Of a stretch of 64,000 nucleotides of DNA, positions 46,025 to 55,246 are shown piece after piece. The position numbers and the translations under genes were made by a program. Under the pieces are notes generated by a model that did no database searches, was not told where the DNA came from, and saw nothing but the letters and a program-made list of their open reading frames with translations. Each line of letters begins with the position of its first letter. The first letter of the stretch is position 1. The stretch comes from CAMDPA01 sp963825625 (GTDB taxonomy: Bacteria > Pseudomonadota > Alphaproteobacteria > Rhizobiales > Hyphomicrobiaceae): assembly GCA_963825625.1 (NCBI GenBank), contig CAWGUF010000015.1, forward strand, positions 29,082-93,081. Reading direction: 5' to 3'.

Positions 46025-46903
46025 TCATTTGCGCTTGGCCTCCAAGAGTCGAGAGAAGTAAAAGTTGGTGCCAGTCATTTCTTCACGTGCAACCTCAAAT
46101 CCGGCCTTGTCTAGAGCCTCCCGTACGACACTCTCTTCGTGAAGGTACGCACGCGTGGTTTTGGAAGGACCCGGGAAGAGCTCCCCAAACTTTTTCAAAA
46201 GAGTGTAGTACCATGTCTCCGGGGCAAAGGAGATCATGACGCGATCAGTAGACAAGGAACACAAGTGTCCCACCATTTCTGCCATCTTGTCGCTGGGGTA
46301 GTGAATGGCCACATCGACGCATGTAACCAAATCGTACTTTCCAGTCACAGATTCCAAGTCGGAAGTGTAAAACTTTGCCTGAATGCCCATTTCCTTGGCA
46401 CGACGAGCTGCCTCAGTGGCCATGGCATCTGAGATATCGCTTGCCGATACCTTGGCACCTGGGAACAGAGAATAGCAGTAATTTCAGTGAGGATTCTGCG
46501 GCTCATGTCTAACCACCAGTGTATTTGTCAACCACTTTTTGTGAACGTACCCATTTGAGCCAGAGGAATCGCGAGACTGCCAACGCCGCAGCCGCAATCG
46601 CAGACCGTCTTTCCCGCAATATCACCGTCTCGCCTCGATCCATGTGAGAATCTTTTGAATGGTCATATCGTGTCCCGTACGAATGTCCATCTGTACTGAG
46701 TTGACATCGTCACTTTCGGAGTAGATCTTGTTCCAGCGGTTGAATCCTTCCGTGTTGAAGTATTCTCGCACTTCGGTCTTGTCGTCGATATCCGATGCCA
46801 TGTTCAACCCAAACGCCACAGAACGAGCCGTGCGAGCCGGGGCAAAGGCACCCACATGCGAGGCGAAGGCCAGTCCCAGCAAAAGAGATGATCCGAGCTT
46901 CAT
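46025..46903 (-). CDS. chlM: Mg-protoporphyrin IX O-methyltransferase, plastid ChlM; two exons, one frameshift
   Basis: SAM methyltransferase of chlorophyll synthesis. The N-terminus is a bipartite plastid presequence: signal peptide (LGSSLLLGLAFASHVG), then the AFAPA motif typical of diatom plastid import. Then EYFNTEGFNRWNKIYSESDD, VCDCGCGVGSLAIPLAQMG (SAM motif I), DLVTCVDVAIHYP and GPSKTTRAYLHEESVVREAL. The intron is 46,459-46,550 (92 nt, GTACGT...CCCAG), splitting G-A of QMGAKVSASDIS. In exon 1 a stop arises at 46,622; removing one extra G in GAGGCGAGAC gives EADGDIAGKTV, so a one-base insertion is the likely cause. This gene is direct evidence for a photosynthetic eukaryote with a secondary plastid. 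Confidence 0.93.
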
Positions 46904-47455
46904 TATGCCTCCCTGTCTGTGTGAGATATAAGTATGCCAACGACGACAACACCAACAAGAGGGTCGCCAAAGGTGGAGAGCGAGAATGTGTATGTGAGGA
47001 TGAAGCGAAAAACGCATCCTGCATCCTGCGGCGTCGCGAGGGTATGGATTCCATGTTGAAGTTGTTGCGATCGTGCGTACAATCAGTAGGAATCCTACAC
47101 CCGCAGTTCTTGCGAAAAGCAAAGAAAGAGATGGATTCCCTATTCCTTTCTTTCTTCAACCAAATCTTCCACCTGGCACCTGGCACCTGGCACCTGGCAT
47201 CAGCGACGTGATCGCGAAATTCCCGGCATCTCCCATCCCCCACCTATCTTCAATCCTAGATACCATGGCACCACCACGGTTTGCCATCCTGTACTCGGTA
47301 TCTCCAATCATCTGCATGTAGGGACTGCTGTTTCAACGGAGTGCTCGAAAACGCCCTGAAATTTCGTATTAGTAATGGATTATGAATTTGAAAAGCTGTT
47401 TTGTAGCAAGATCAGGCTTTCGCGGCATCAAAACATGTAGACTGCCCAATTTACA
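46904..47455. other. Intergenic region with a heptanucleotide tandem repeat
   Basis: Upstream of chlM. A perfect (CACCTGG)x4 repeat lies at 47,170-47,197. The region probably contains the chlM promoter; nothing else is recognisable. Confidence 0.5.
47170..47197. repeat. Tandem repeat (CACCTGG)4
   Basis: Four exact copies of the 7-mer, followed by a truncated fifth (CAT). Located ~270 bases upstream of the chlM ATG. Confidence 0.95.
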
Positions 47456-48621
47456 CTACGAGGAAGTGTCCAATTCGTATTCAAAGACGAAAAAACCCGC
47501 TCTCTTTTCTGCCTGCAGAATATCTTCACGGCGTTCGTCAGTCACCAACTTTCGGCGCACCCTCTCCCCCCTTTCCATTGACTGCGATGTTCCACATTCT
47601 TGTCCATCAGAAGTAACTGTGACAGTCGTGGCGATTACGCTGTTAATACAATAGTCAACCTCGTCCATTTCTGAGATGACTGTTGATTCGTTAACATCAA
47701 GGTCCTTTACGGGTACAGTGTCGATCAAGTCAACGCTCTCACCGGCTCGCTCGCGAATGACGGATGTAATATTGGTTGGTGCTGTTCCAATATTGGTCAA
47801 AGTGTACGAATAAGCGACAGTCTTCATACAATCATTGTCATCACATCCTTCGACTAGAAAGCTCCCAAACTGATCCTTGAGGTCGAAGCTTTCATCAGTT
47901 TCAATCTTGACTTCCTGGTAGGTTACCATACCATCTGCACTAGTCACGAGACATATCAACTCCGTGGGGAGTGGACCATTGTTCGCGCCTGACACAGTAA
48001 TGTCGTCTCCAGGTCTGACGAATGCACTTTGCAGCACAGTGTCGTTTGCTCCGCAGGAAACCATCACTTCCAGCTCAGCGGGAGGACCACCGCCCCTATC
48101 TTCGCATTGCATATTTTCTTGCGAGTTATTGCTATCAGCACAGGTTTCAGCCGTGTACCGTAACCTCAACGTGCTGACGTCAGTAGGGCATTGGAGGGTG
48201 GGCTGTTGAACTTGGTTACACTCTTTGCCTTCAGCGTCTGCGCACGTTATCTCAACCTGTGATAAAAGAAAAGCAACATGTCTTTCCATTAGACACTAGC
48301 CTGTCAAAATTCCTAGAGAAGTACATGTTTGGGAGTACTTACGTCGACGGCGCAAGGTTTCCCTGGCGGTGGCGTTGGGGGCGGCGTAGGAGGACTCACA
48401 CTCATGCTCCCTTCATGAATAAAACGAGTCCAGTACTCCTTGTCTTCCTCTGCAAGTCTCTCCTGTTTATACTCCTTCTTGCGTTGGAACCCCGTCAAGC
48501 CAAGCCGCCTTTCACTCTCAATCTTCAGCTGTTCACCAGCTGCAATCACATGAGCTTCGCAACTCGCCCACAGCACGCTTGCAGCTGAGGCGCAGAAAAC
48601 GGAGGAAACGATAATCCTCAT
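47456..48621 (-). CDS. Secreted diatom-type repeat protein; two exons (359 aa)
   Basis: Exon 1 48,621-48,343, intron 48,257-48,342 (86 nt, GTAAGT...CACAG), exon 2 48,256-47,456. A signal peptide (IIVSSVFCASAASVLWASC) precedes a charged helical stretch, a proline-rich hinge (PPTPPPTPPPGKPC) and an extracytoplasmic domain. Cysteines in that domain are regularly placed (EITCADAEGKECNQ, QCPTDVSTLRLRYTAETC, CEDRGGGPP, MVSCGAND, EGCDDNDC). This 'C..aeG..C..i' layout resembles abundant secreted proteins of diatoms (DUF7467-like as I recall; not verified). A wall or adhesion role is a guess. It ends EYELDTSS. The ATG at 48,621 starts the signal peptide. Confidence 0.72.
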
Positions 48622-49080
48622 TTCTCTTTCGAGAAGCGACACGATAGCCAACGTGGTGGTAATGATGCCTTTTGGTGAACAAGATGTGAGAGCTGGTTTT
48701 CCCAGAGCTCGCCAATGATGTCTTGTTTGCCGCTAATTCGTATCCGTACTCGTATTGGCGATATGATTCATTTGATACTCCGATCTGTTATTAGAGCTAT
48801 AGTAAAAATCCCATTATATATTTTTGCTTATGCATTGTCGTTTTACCTACCGATGTGGTAGAGCTCGAAATCGCCAACATTTCTATTCTACAGTACGAAT
48901 ACGTACTGTATTTACGTGTGTACATTATTTTATTTTTGTACGGAGATCGCCAGTTTTCGAACTCTGAAAAGGTTTTAAAACCTACGTGCGTCTGTCCCTG
49001 CGCCCGCCACCATCTCCACACAATTCTCTTAAAATAGCAAGGGCCAACCACTGTAACTCAACAAAGTCGTTGTCAACACA
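48622..49080. other. AT-rich intergenic region before copia fragment
   Basis: Very AT-rich from 48,730 to 48,950, with runs such as TATTTTATTTTTG. Probably promoter of the secreted repeat protein on the left. No gene seen. Confidence 0.45.
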
Positions 49081-49675
49081 GAGCTTTCTCGCCGAAACTG
49101 CTACAGGAACGCGCATGTCTGCCTTCCAGATCAAAGCGCAACTTGGCAAGCTTAGTCTCAAGTCATACGGTTATAAAGTCGAGGAGATGCACGCTGACGT
49201 GCGCAAGAACATTAAGTTGCTCAAGGCCGCGCGCGAAACCCATGCCGACTTACCTCTGAACCTCTTCAATGCCTACGAGTCCGCACCTTCCGAAGAATTC
49301 CGCTTTGAAATCCGTTCCTTGAAACATCGGTACAATCAGGGTGAAGCACTTGGAACAATTAAGATCAAGTATGTCAAGAGCGAGAACCAGCTTGCGGATA
49401 TCTTGACCAAACCTCTACGTGAACATGCATTTGTTCGACTTAGGAAACGCCTCTGTGGCTGGTGATTTCACTCAAACCACCTGTTCGGTCACGAGGGAGT
49501 GTGAGAATATAGCTCGAATCGAGAGCTCGTTAGGAAGTCTGATGACCTCACAGCGGTTTCTCTATCGCTGAGTCAGCAAGATGATCATTAGGAACAAGTA
49601 GGATAAGATTTAGTCTCACATTTTCAATCTCAATTTCATTACAAACCAATTCTTCTATCGATTTCTTTATAGCAC
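49081..49675 (+). mobile_element. Ty1/copia retroelement 3' end: RNase H remnant and probable LTR
   Basis: 49,117-49,465 codes in one frame and ends GTIKIKYVKSENQLADILTK then PLREHAFVRLRKRLCGW and a stop. That is the standard C-terminus of a copia RNase H domain (NQLADILTKPL). Only the last ~60 residues are copia-like; upstream of that the frame is unrelated. A purine-rich tract (ACGAGGGAG) is followed at 49,500 by TGTGAGAATATAGCTCG, a typical LTR 5' end. A CA at about 49,675 is a candidate LTR end, not proven. The rest of the element is absent, so this is a dead fragment. Confidence 0.82.
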
Positions 49676-49679
49676 ATTC

Positions 49680-49819
49680 TTAAGGTACACTTTTCTCTTC
49701 AAAAAATAAATTGCAAACCTCGCGGATGGCTGCAGTACTTCAAGACATAAGCCGTTGAAGTACTGCGAATGTTAGTTTTTAATGAATGGTTAGTTGATGA
49801 AGAGAAAAATGTACCTTAA
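49680..49819. repeat. Nested inverted repeat (fold-back), TTAA-bounded
   Basis: Outer arms TTAAGGTACA...CTCTTCA (49,680-49,701) and TGAAGAGAAAAATGTACCTTAA (49,798-49,819) are inverted copies with one mismatch. An inner perfect 12-bp inverted repeat, GCAGTACTTCAA / TTGAAGTACTGC, encloses an 11-nt spacer (centre about 49,750). The whole can fold into a long hairpin. It sits exactly between the two copia relics. Confidence 0.85.
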
Positions 49820-50700
49820 ACTCGATAGTCCGGACAAACATCGATGTCAACGGGAAGCAAGAGATTTTTCGTGGTCGAAAAATTTAGCAGTCTGTCTGTC
49901 GTCCAAAATGTCACAGCCCAGTACTCGCGTGCGTCACCTAGGTCTGGAACACGTCGTAGCTCCACTCCATACTTGTGCGAAGTCTTCCTTGCACGAGACT
50001 TGACGACCGATATGATAATATCCCGTTTCCGTAATGTGTACGGAACTGAGTAGGCAAAAGCTGCCTCGTCATTGATCCCTCTCACCTTTGCAAATTCGGC
50101 AGTCTCCACTGGGTGTGACTCCTTAAGGTGCGTCCTTCAACGGTACCCATGACTCAGAGCCATCCTTCCATTGGACGAGTAACTTCCATCCAGCCGTCAA
50201 CCTCCTCAATCATCACTGTCCTCTCTTTGTGATCACCCACTTGTCATCTCTTGATACAGCGGTTGATTCATCTTTCTGGTAATCCACTATACCAGCCATC
50301 AACGTTGTGCTGTATCCTTCATGATCAACCTGCGACAGCATGTTTTCTGCGATCAAGTTCACAGCATACTCCTTGACTTGTCCATCGGGGAACTCAACCT
50401 CATAGACTATCGAGTTTTGATAGGGGTTGTCATCGTACATCCCAACGACATGTCCATCCGGTCCCAAAGCTCTCTGCTTCACCTTCCCAAGAACCATCTC
50501 ATCCTCAAGTTTTGGAGCTGGACCTCGGCGTGTATCAATCGATCATACGCCGGCTGCTGATCTAACAATCTACCTCTCGAGTCAACTGCATCTTCAGTTT
50601 CCGGAATGACTCTCGGGTCCTCATCGTCATCAGAATATTCCGCCAAGTCGTTATCTTCGTCTGATGGCTCGCAGTGTTGGGGATTTGTCCTAATCTAACT
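49816..50700 (-). mobile_element. Copia polyprotein relic, integrase-to-RT linker, frameshifted
   Basis: Several minus-strand frames, each disrupted, spell the linker region known from diatom copia (CoDi-type) polyproteins. In order they are PAYDRLIHAEVQL, VKQRALGPDGHVVGMYDDNP, SIVYEVEFPDGQVKEYAVN, LIAENMLSQVDHEGYS, GWKLLVQWKDGSESWVPLKD, then LKESHPVETAEFAKVRGIND and VPYTLRKRDIIISVVKSRAR. At least two frame changes and a stop prove decay. The orientation is opposite to the RNase H fragment, so at least two insertions or a rearrangement are involved. Confidence 0.85.
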
Positions 50701-50976
50701 GGTAGAACACTAACCGCGCCACTGAGCGCGCAGCTGAATACAACTCTCAATAATCCAAATCTGGGGCGCAGTGACGTATTGGCTGATTGACGGGCCCCCC
50801 TCCATCCAACATCGAAGCTTCACCACAAAACTCAAACAGATACCGATATGGATACAGTAGGATAGCGGGGCCATCAAGACAATCTGCGGAAGAATCTGGA
50901 ACGACGAAGGTCGTAGAGTACTACTCGTACATTGCCGACTGCCCTTTTCCGCTTGATCGCTGAAATAGTCGTGCAG

Positions 50977-53346
50977 ATGATGTCCTGGGTTAATCTGTTT
51001 GCTCTTCTTGTGAGCTCCGGTCTTTTGATGACGAGTATCGATGCGTTTTCTTGTGGATCTTTCAAGTGGCTTCGTTCGCCGCGCACAACGCGGATCATAC
51101 ATCAGCGAGGCAGCGATGACGCTTTAAGAATGGTCTCTACCGAGCCCATGTCACTTAAGAGCAAGTATCCGACTGCACGCGGATCTGAAGTGGACAGTCG
51201 CAAGATTATTGCAGGAGATGCGGCTGGTCGACAGCATCTGACTGCGGTTAGACTGTCGCACATTCTCTTTGCATCGGAGGAGATGGCGGACAACAGCTTG
51301 GAACAGCTCCGTTCGGCGAGCATGGCCTTTGACACTCTCGCACAACAGATTAGCAATTGCGTTGAAACCAGAGAACAAGGGGGGTCCGTGGGGTGGGTAG
51401 CTGTTCATGAAGAGGGAAGCAACGTCAATGATCACTTGGACCTCATTCTTCCCCCGGAAGCGCGAATGGAAGCTATTCAGATGACAACCAAGGTACTGCA
51501 CTCGATAAAAGTGAATGCATGTTGTATGTCTCTTCAGGATCTGCTCTTCTTTTTGTTCGCTAACACACGCACTTTTGCAATCTCGGACGTAGCCTGGGGA
51601 TGTTGTCAAAGTATCATCGTCGAGGGGATATCACCTGGTGCAATTTCTGGATGTCATGTTGGACGTGCGTCAAATGGCTCATCGCAAGAATCGGCGGATC
51701 CGTGCTGATATGCCCAAGCTTAATGGAATCTTGGGAGGTGCGTTGGGAGATGAAACCAAGGATTTGACCTATAAATTGGAAACCATGGGGTGTCAGATGA
51801 ACATCGCAGATTCGGAACGGATGGAGGGACAATTGAAAGCACTCGGAATTCGTCCGTTGATGCCAGAAGAGGAAGGCAGGATTAAGCCGGACTTGGTGGT
51901 TCTCAACACGTGCTCAATTCGTGATCATGCCGAGCAAAAGGTGTACTCGTAAGTTGAGCACTCTTCTTGTCCTCGGCTGTTGTTCTGTCGTCACTGATGA
52001 TTCTCTTTGATACCTGGTGCTTCATTTTACAGATATGTTGGCCCCCATGCCAAGCGCAAACGTGAAGGAGATGATGTGGCTATTGTAATTGCAGGCTGTG
52101 TTGCCCAGCAAGAGGGCGAAGCGCTGCTCCGTCGGGTTCCCGAGGTCGATCTCGTCATGGGACCTCAGTATGCGAATCGCATAGGCGATCTTTTGGAGGA
52201 TGTATCAAACGGGAATCAGGTCGTTGCTACAGAAGCAAGTCATATAATGGAAGATTCAACGAAACCACGTCGTGGATCGACCGTAGCTGCGTGGGTGAAT
52301 GTTATTTATGGTTGTAACGAGCGTTGTACCTACTGCATCGTACCGACTACGCGCGGTGTGGAGCAGAGTCGCCCAGTGGAAAGCATTGTACAGGAGGTAG
52401 AAGAGCTGGTGAATCAAGGCTACAAAGAAGTCACCTTACTTGGACAGAACATTGAGTAAGTGGCACCCTTTTTGGCGGAGTATGATGTAAATGAACGAAT
52501 TGGTGAATGCGTTACTTACAGGTTGTCCGTTGCGTTCGTTTCTACAGTGCGTATGGACGCGACATGCTTCCGAAGAGAAAGTTTTCTGATTTGCTGCGAA
52601 CTGTTGGATCAGTGCCCGGTCTGAAACGACTAAGATTTGTCACTTCTCATCCCCGTTATATGAGCCTCGGGGTGGTTGATGCTGTAGCGGAGACGCCAAC
52701 AGCTTGTCAATCGTTTCATGTACCCTTCCAGAGTGGCTCAAACGCCATCCTTGCTGCGATGGGCCGCGGTCACACACGAGAAAAGTATCTTACAATTATT
52801 GAGCGCATCCGATCGGTAGGTTGACCTTTGATGGGATTGCATTGTCTTCTTCTGGTCCGCTTGCTCAAGCACCTGTACTTTTTGCAGCGATTACCCGATG
52901 CGTCGATTACTGCAGATGTGATTGTAGGCTTTCCTGGCGAGACCGATGAAGATTTTCAAGACACTCTAAGTCTTATGAAGGAAGTAGTTTTTGACTCTGT
53001 GAACACCGCTGCCTACTCTCCACGCCCGAACACGCCCGCTGCCAACTGGGAGAATCAGCTTTCCGAAAAAGTCAAGACGGACCGTTTGGCCCAAATCAAT
53101 CGATTAAACCTTATGCATGCCGAAGAGCGACGAGCAAGGATGATGGGGAAAACGCTAGAGATTCTGGTAGAAGAGCGGAATGTCAAGGTGCCAACGCAGG
53201 TAATGGGGCGCTCAACACAAGGTTTCATTGTGTACTGTGATGGAGACATTGATGAGCTTCGAGGGAAGCTTGTCAACGTGAAGATCGAGGAGTGCTACAC
53301 ATATTATCTCTCTGGTACCATTGTTGATGAGGAGGCCTTTTTATGA
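50977..53346 (+). CDS. miaB: Plastid-targeted parvulin-MiaB fusion: tRNA methylthiotransferase with N-terminal PPIase domain; five exons (673 aa)
   Basis: Exons 50,977-51,492; 51,593-51,948; 52,033-52,455; 52,548-52,815; 52,888-53,346, all introns GT-AG and 72-100 nt. Presequence MMSWVNLFALLVSSG with SIDAFSCG resembles a bipartite plastid signal. Residues ~85-205 form a parvulin-type rotamase domain: LTAVRLSHILFASEEMADNS, GGSVGWVAVHE. Across intron 1 comes KPGDVVKVSSSRGYHLVQFL. The MiaB part has YKLETMGCQMNIADSERM, VVLNTCSIRDHAEQK, IAGCVAQQEG (second cluster) and the radical-SAM CNERCTYC. SFHVPFQSGSNAIL and a TRAM domain at the end follow. Enzyme expected: 2-methylthio addition to i6A37 of plastid tRNAs. 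The exon-2 reading frame proves the domains are in one protein. Confidence 0.92.
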
Positions 53347-53487
53347 TAGACACCGCCGGTGAATTGCAAAGACTTACTATCAGTACGGCTTAAATTGCCT
53401 AGTTTAAATTTATGAATGTCACCTCGGAACTGGCCAAGATGCGTTTGAATGCAATACATATGAACCCATGTGCCTCTAAGCGAATAC

Positions 53488-54418
53488 CTACGGAGACACA
53501 ATGTTGTAGTGGCGCTCGCCAGAGCTCTTTTCGTCCCACCCCACAGTAGAGAGCTGACAGAGTGCCGCGGCAGCCATGACTGCCGTGGATTTCACCAGCT
53601 CCACTCGTGGACGATCAGGTGTCCGGCAGTCAGATGCGTCGAGACTCACAACCTCCGAGGCAAAGCCCGGGCCTGTGGAATCCTCGTCTTCAACTTGCGG
53701 CGATGACTGTGGGGGTGCATCAGGGAAGGAGAAAGATACGCTGCCAGCTCCTAACTTTGTTCGAAAGACGGTGGAACCACTGCCATTCTCTCTTCGAGCA
53801 TCTGTGATGGAGAAGTGCACAGCGCCGTCCTGCTCTTGACTCTCCATTGGAACTGGTCTGGGGCACAGTTTCGGTTTAGGTGCTGCTCGATACCTTGGAG
53901 ATGTCGTAGATGGGATGCTATTCGCATTATCCTCCGGGGTTCGTCTCGCCAGGAGTATCTTGAGAAGACTGGCTTTCTCTTTCAATGGAGTGAATACATC
54001 TTCACCTGCATCCACTCTCTTCAGAACTTTCTGCGCGTGACTTTTGATTTGGATTAGAGACCTTTCCGGAGGGAGGAAGAGCAAAATTGCAATATTCGTT
54101 AGAAGATACCTGTCACGCTCTTGTCGTGTGGCACAATATTACACGTTGAGCATACCTTGTAGGCAAAAACGTCCGAATCTTCTTCCACCTGCCTCTTCCA
54201 AATATTTTCAAGCCATGCAAGAAAAGGAGCTTCTCCTCGGGCGACCAACGCCCAGCTCGTTTCCCCTGCAATTTGTTCTTCACCACTATTTGTTCGGTGC
54301 TTGGAGTTCGTCCATCGACGACGCCATTTTCGTTTCCTGAAATCTTTCGTTTCCTCCCAAACGACTCATCACGAGTCTCATCAGCGGAGCTGCCGCTTGT
54401 CATGTCGGCTTCGTCCAT
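53488..54418 (-). CDS. MYB-related SHAQKYF-class transcription factor; two exons
   Basis: Single MYB repeat: GRWSPEEKLLFLHGLKIFGR, GRWKKIRTFLPTR, then across the intron SLIQIKSHAQKVLKRVDAGE, where SHAQK is the class signature (CCA1/LHY-like, related to clock and light regulators). Intron 54,062-54,155 (94 nt, GTATGC...GAAAG), joining T-R-S. An acidic/Ser-rich N-terminus and a Pro/Ser-rich C-terminal region follow without further domains. The start is the ATG at 54,418 (MDEADMTSGS); an in-frame ATG at 54,565 would add 49 residues. The ~680-base gap to the next plus-strand gene must hold both promoters. Confidence 0.9.
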
Positions 54419-54565
54419 GGTTCGGCAGAATACTGAGCTCCAATCGACCAAGCGACTACACGAATGCAATGGATACTTTTTGCGATAGATGGATGCATGT
54501 ACCGGTACTGTATGTCCTTGCTTTGATTTTTCAAGATTTTCGTCACAAGACCATGGAAATTTCAT

Positions 54566-55246
54566 AGGTGATTTGTATGTGCATCCTCAAATCAAAGGTA
54601 TCTTTTCGTTAGGGTAGGCGTTGATAACATAAATCGAATTCATCCTTGAATAGTTTATAAACATTCTCAACGGAAACTCAGCGATAGACCAGTGCTATGC
54701 GCGATGTTAGGTGCGCACAGCATTCAATCGCGCGATTTGCGCGCGAAACAGGCAACAGCCCAATCAACGTGGGAGCACAAAACACAATAAAACTGCGACG
54801 TCGGGAGAAAAGACGAAGGTGAGCGCAACGCGATTCGATGGGACCTCGGGCTTTCACAGGGTCGCCTTTTTCACTGTTCATTGCTTGCCATGTTTACATC
54901 AATTGAGGAGCGTTGTGGGTAAATTGAAGGGCGGTATCGAGTCGACTTTCCGCCGTCGTCGGCATCATCATTGACCGCGCCCTCGACACTTCGGAGATTG
55001 AACTGCCTACGTGGGAATCAGTAGAAGCTATACTGCGTGATCTTCCCTCAATCTCCTGTAGACCTGGTACCGGACGGATCTACGCTTCAATACCCGTATC
55101 TACGTGCACGTATAATGGAATGATTTTGTCTTGTCACATCCGATGGGGTGCCGCTCTCACTTGCAGCATGTTTCTCACCCACATTCTGTTGCTGTTATCA
55201 TCAACTGTCATACCAGCGTTGCCGCAGACCTTTGTCTTACTTCGTT
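54566..55246. promoter_or_regulatory. Divergent promoter region, MYB gene and acidic-protein gene
   Basis: It contains the self-complementary ACGTGCACGT near 55,102-55,111, which includes an ACGT core of the bZIP/bHLH target type. No coding sequence is called; the open frames here are short. Confidence 0.4.

Noticed and set aside
49816..50497. Minus-strand frames of 94-97 codons as host genes
   Set aside because: Their residues match the copia polyprotein linker and the frames are mutually disrupted, so they are element relics.
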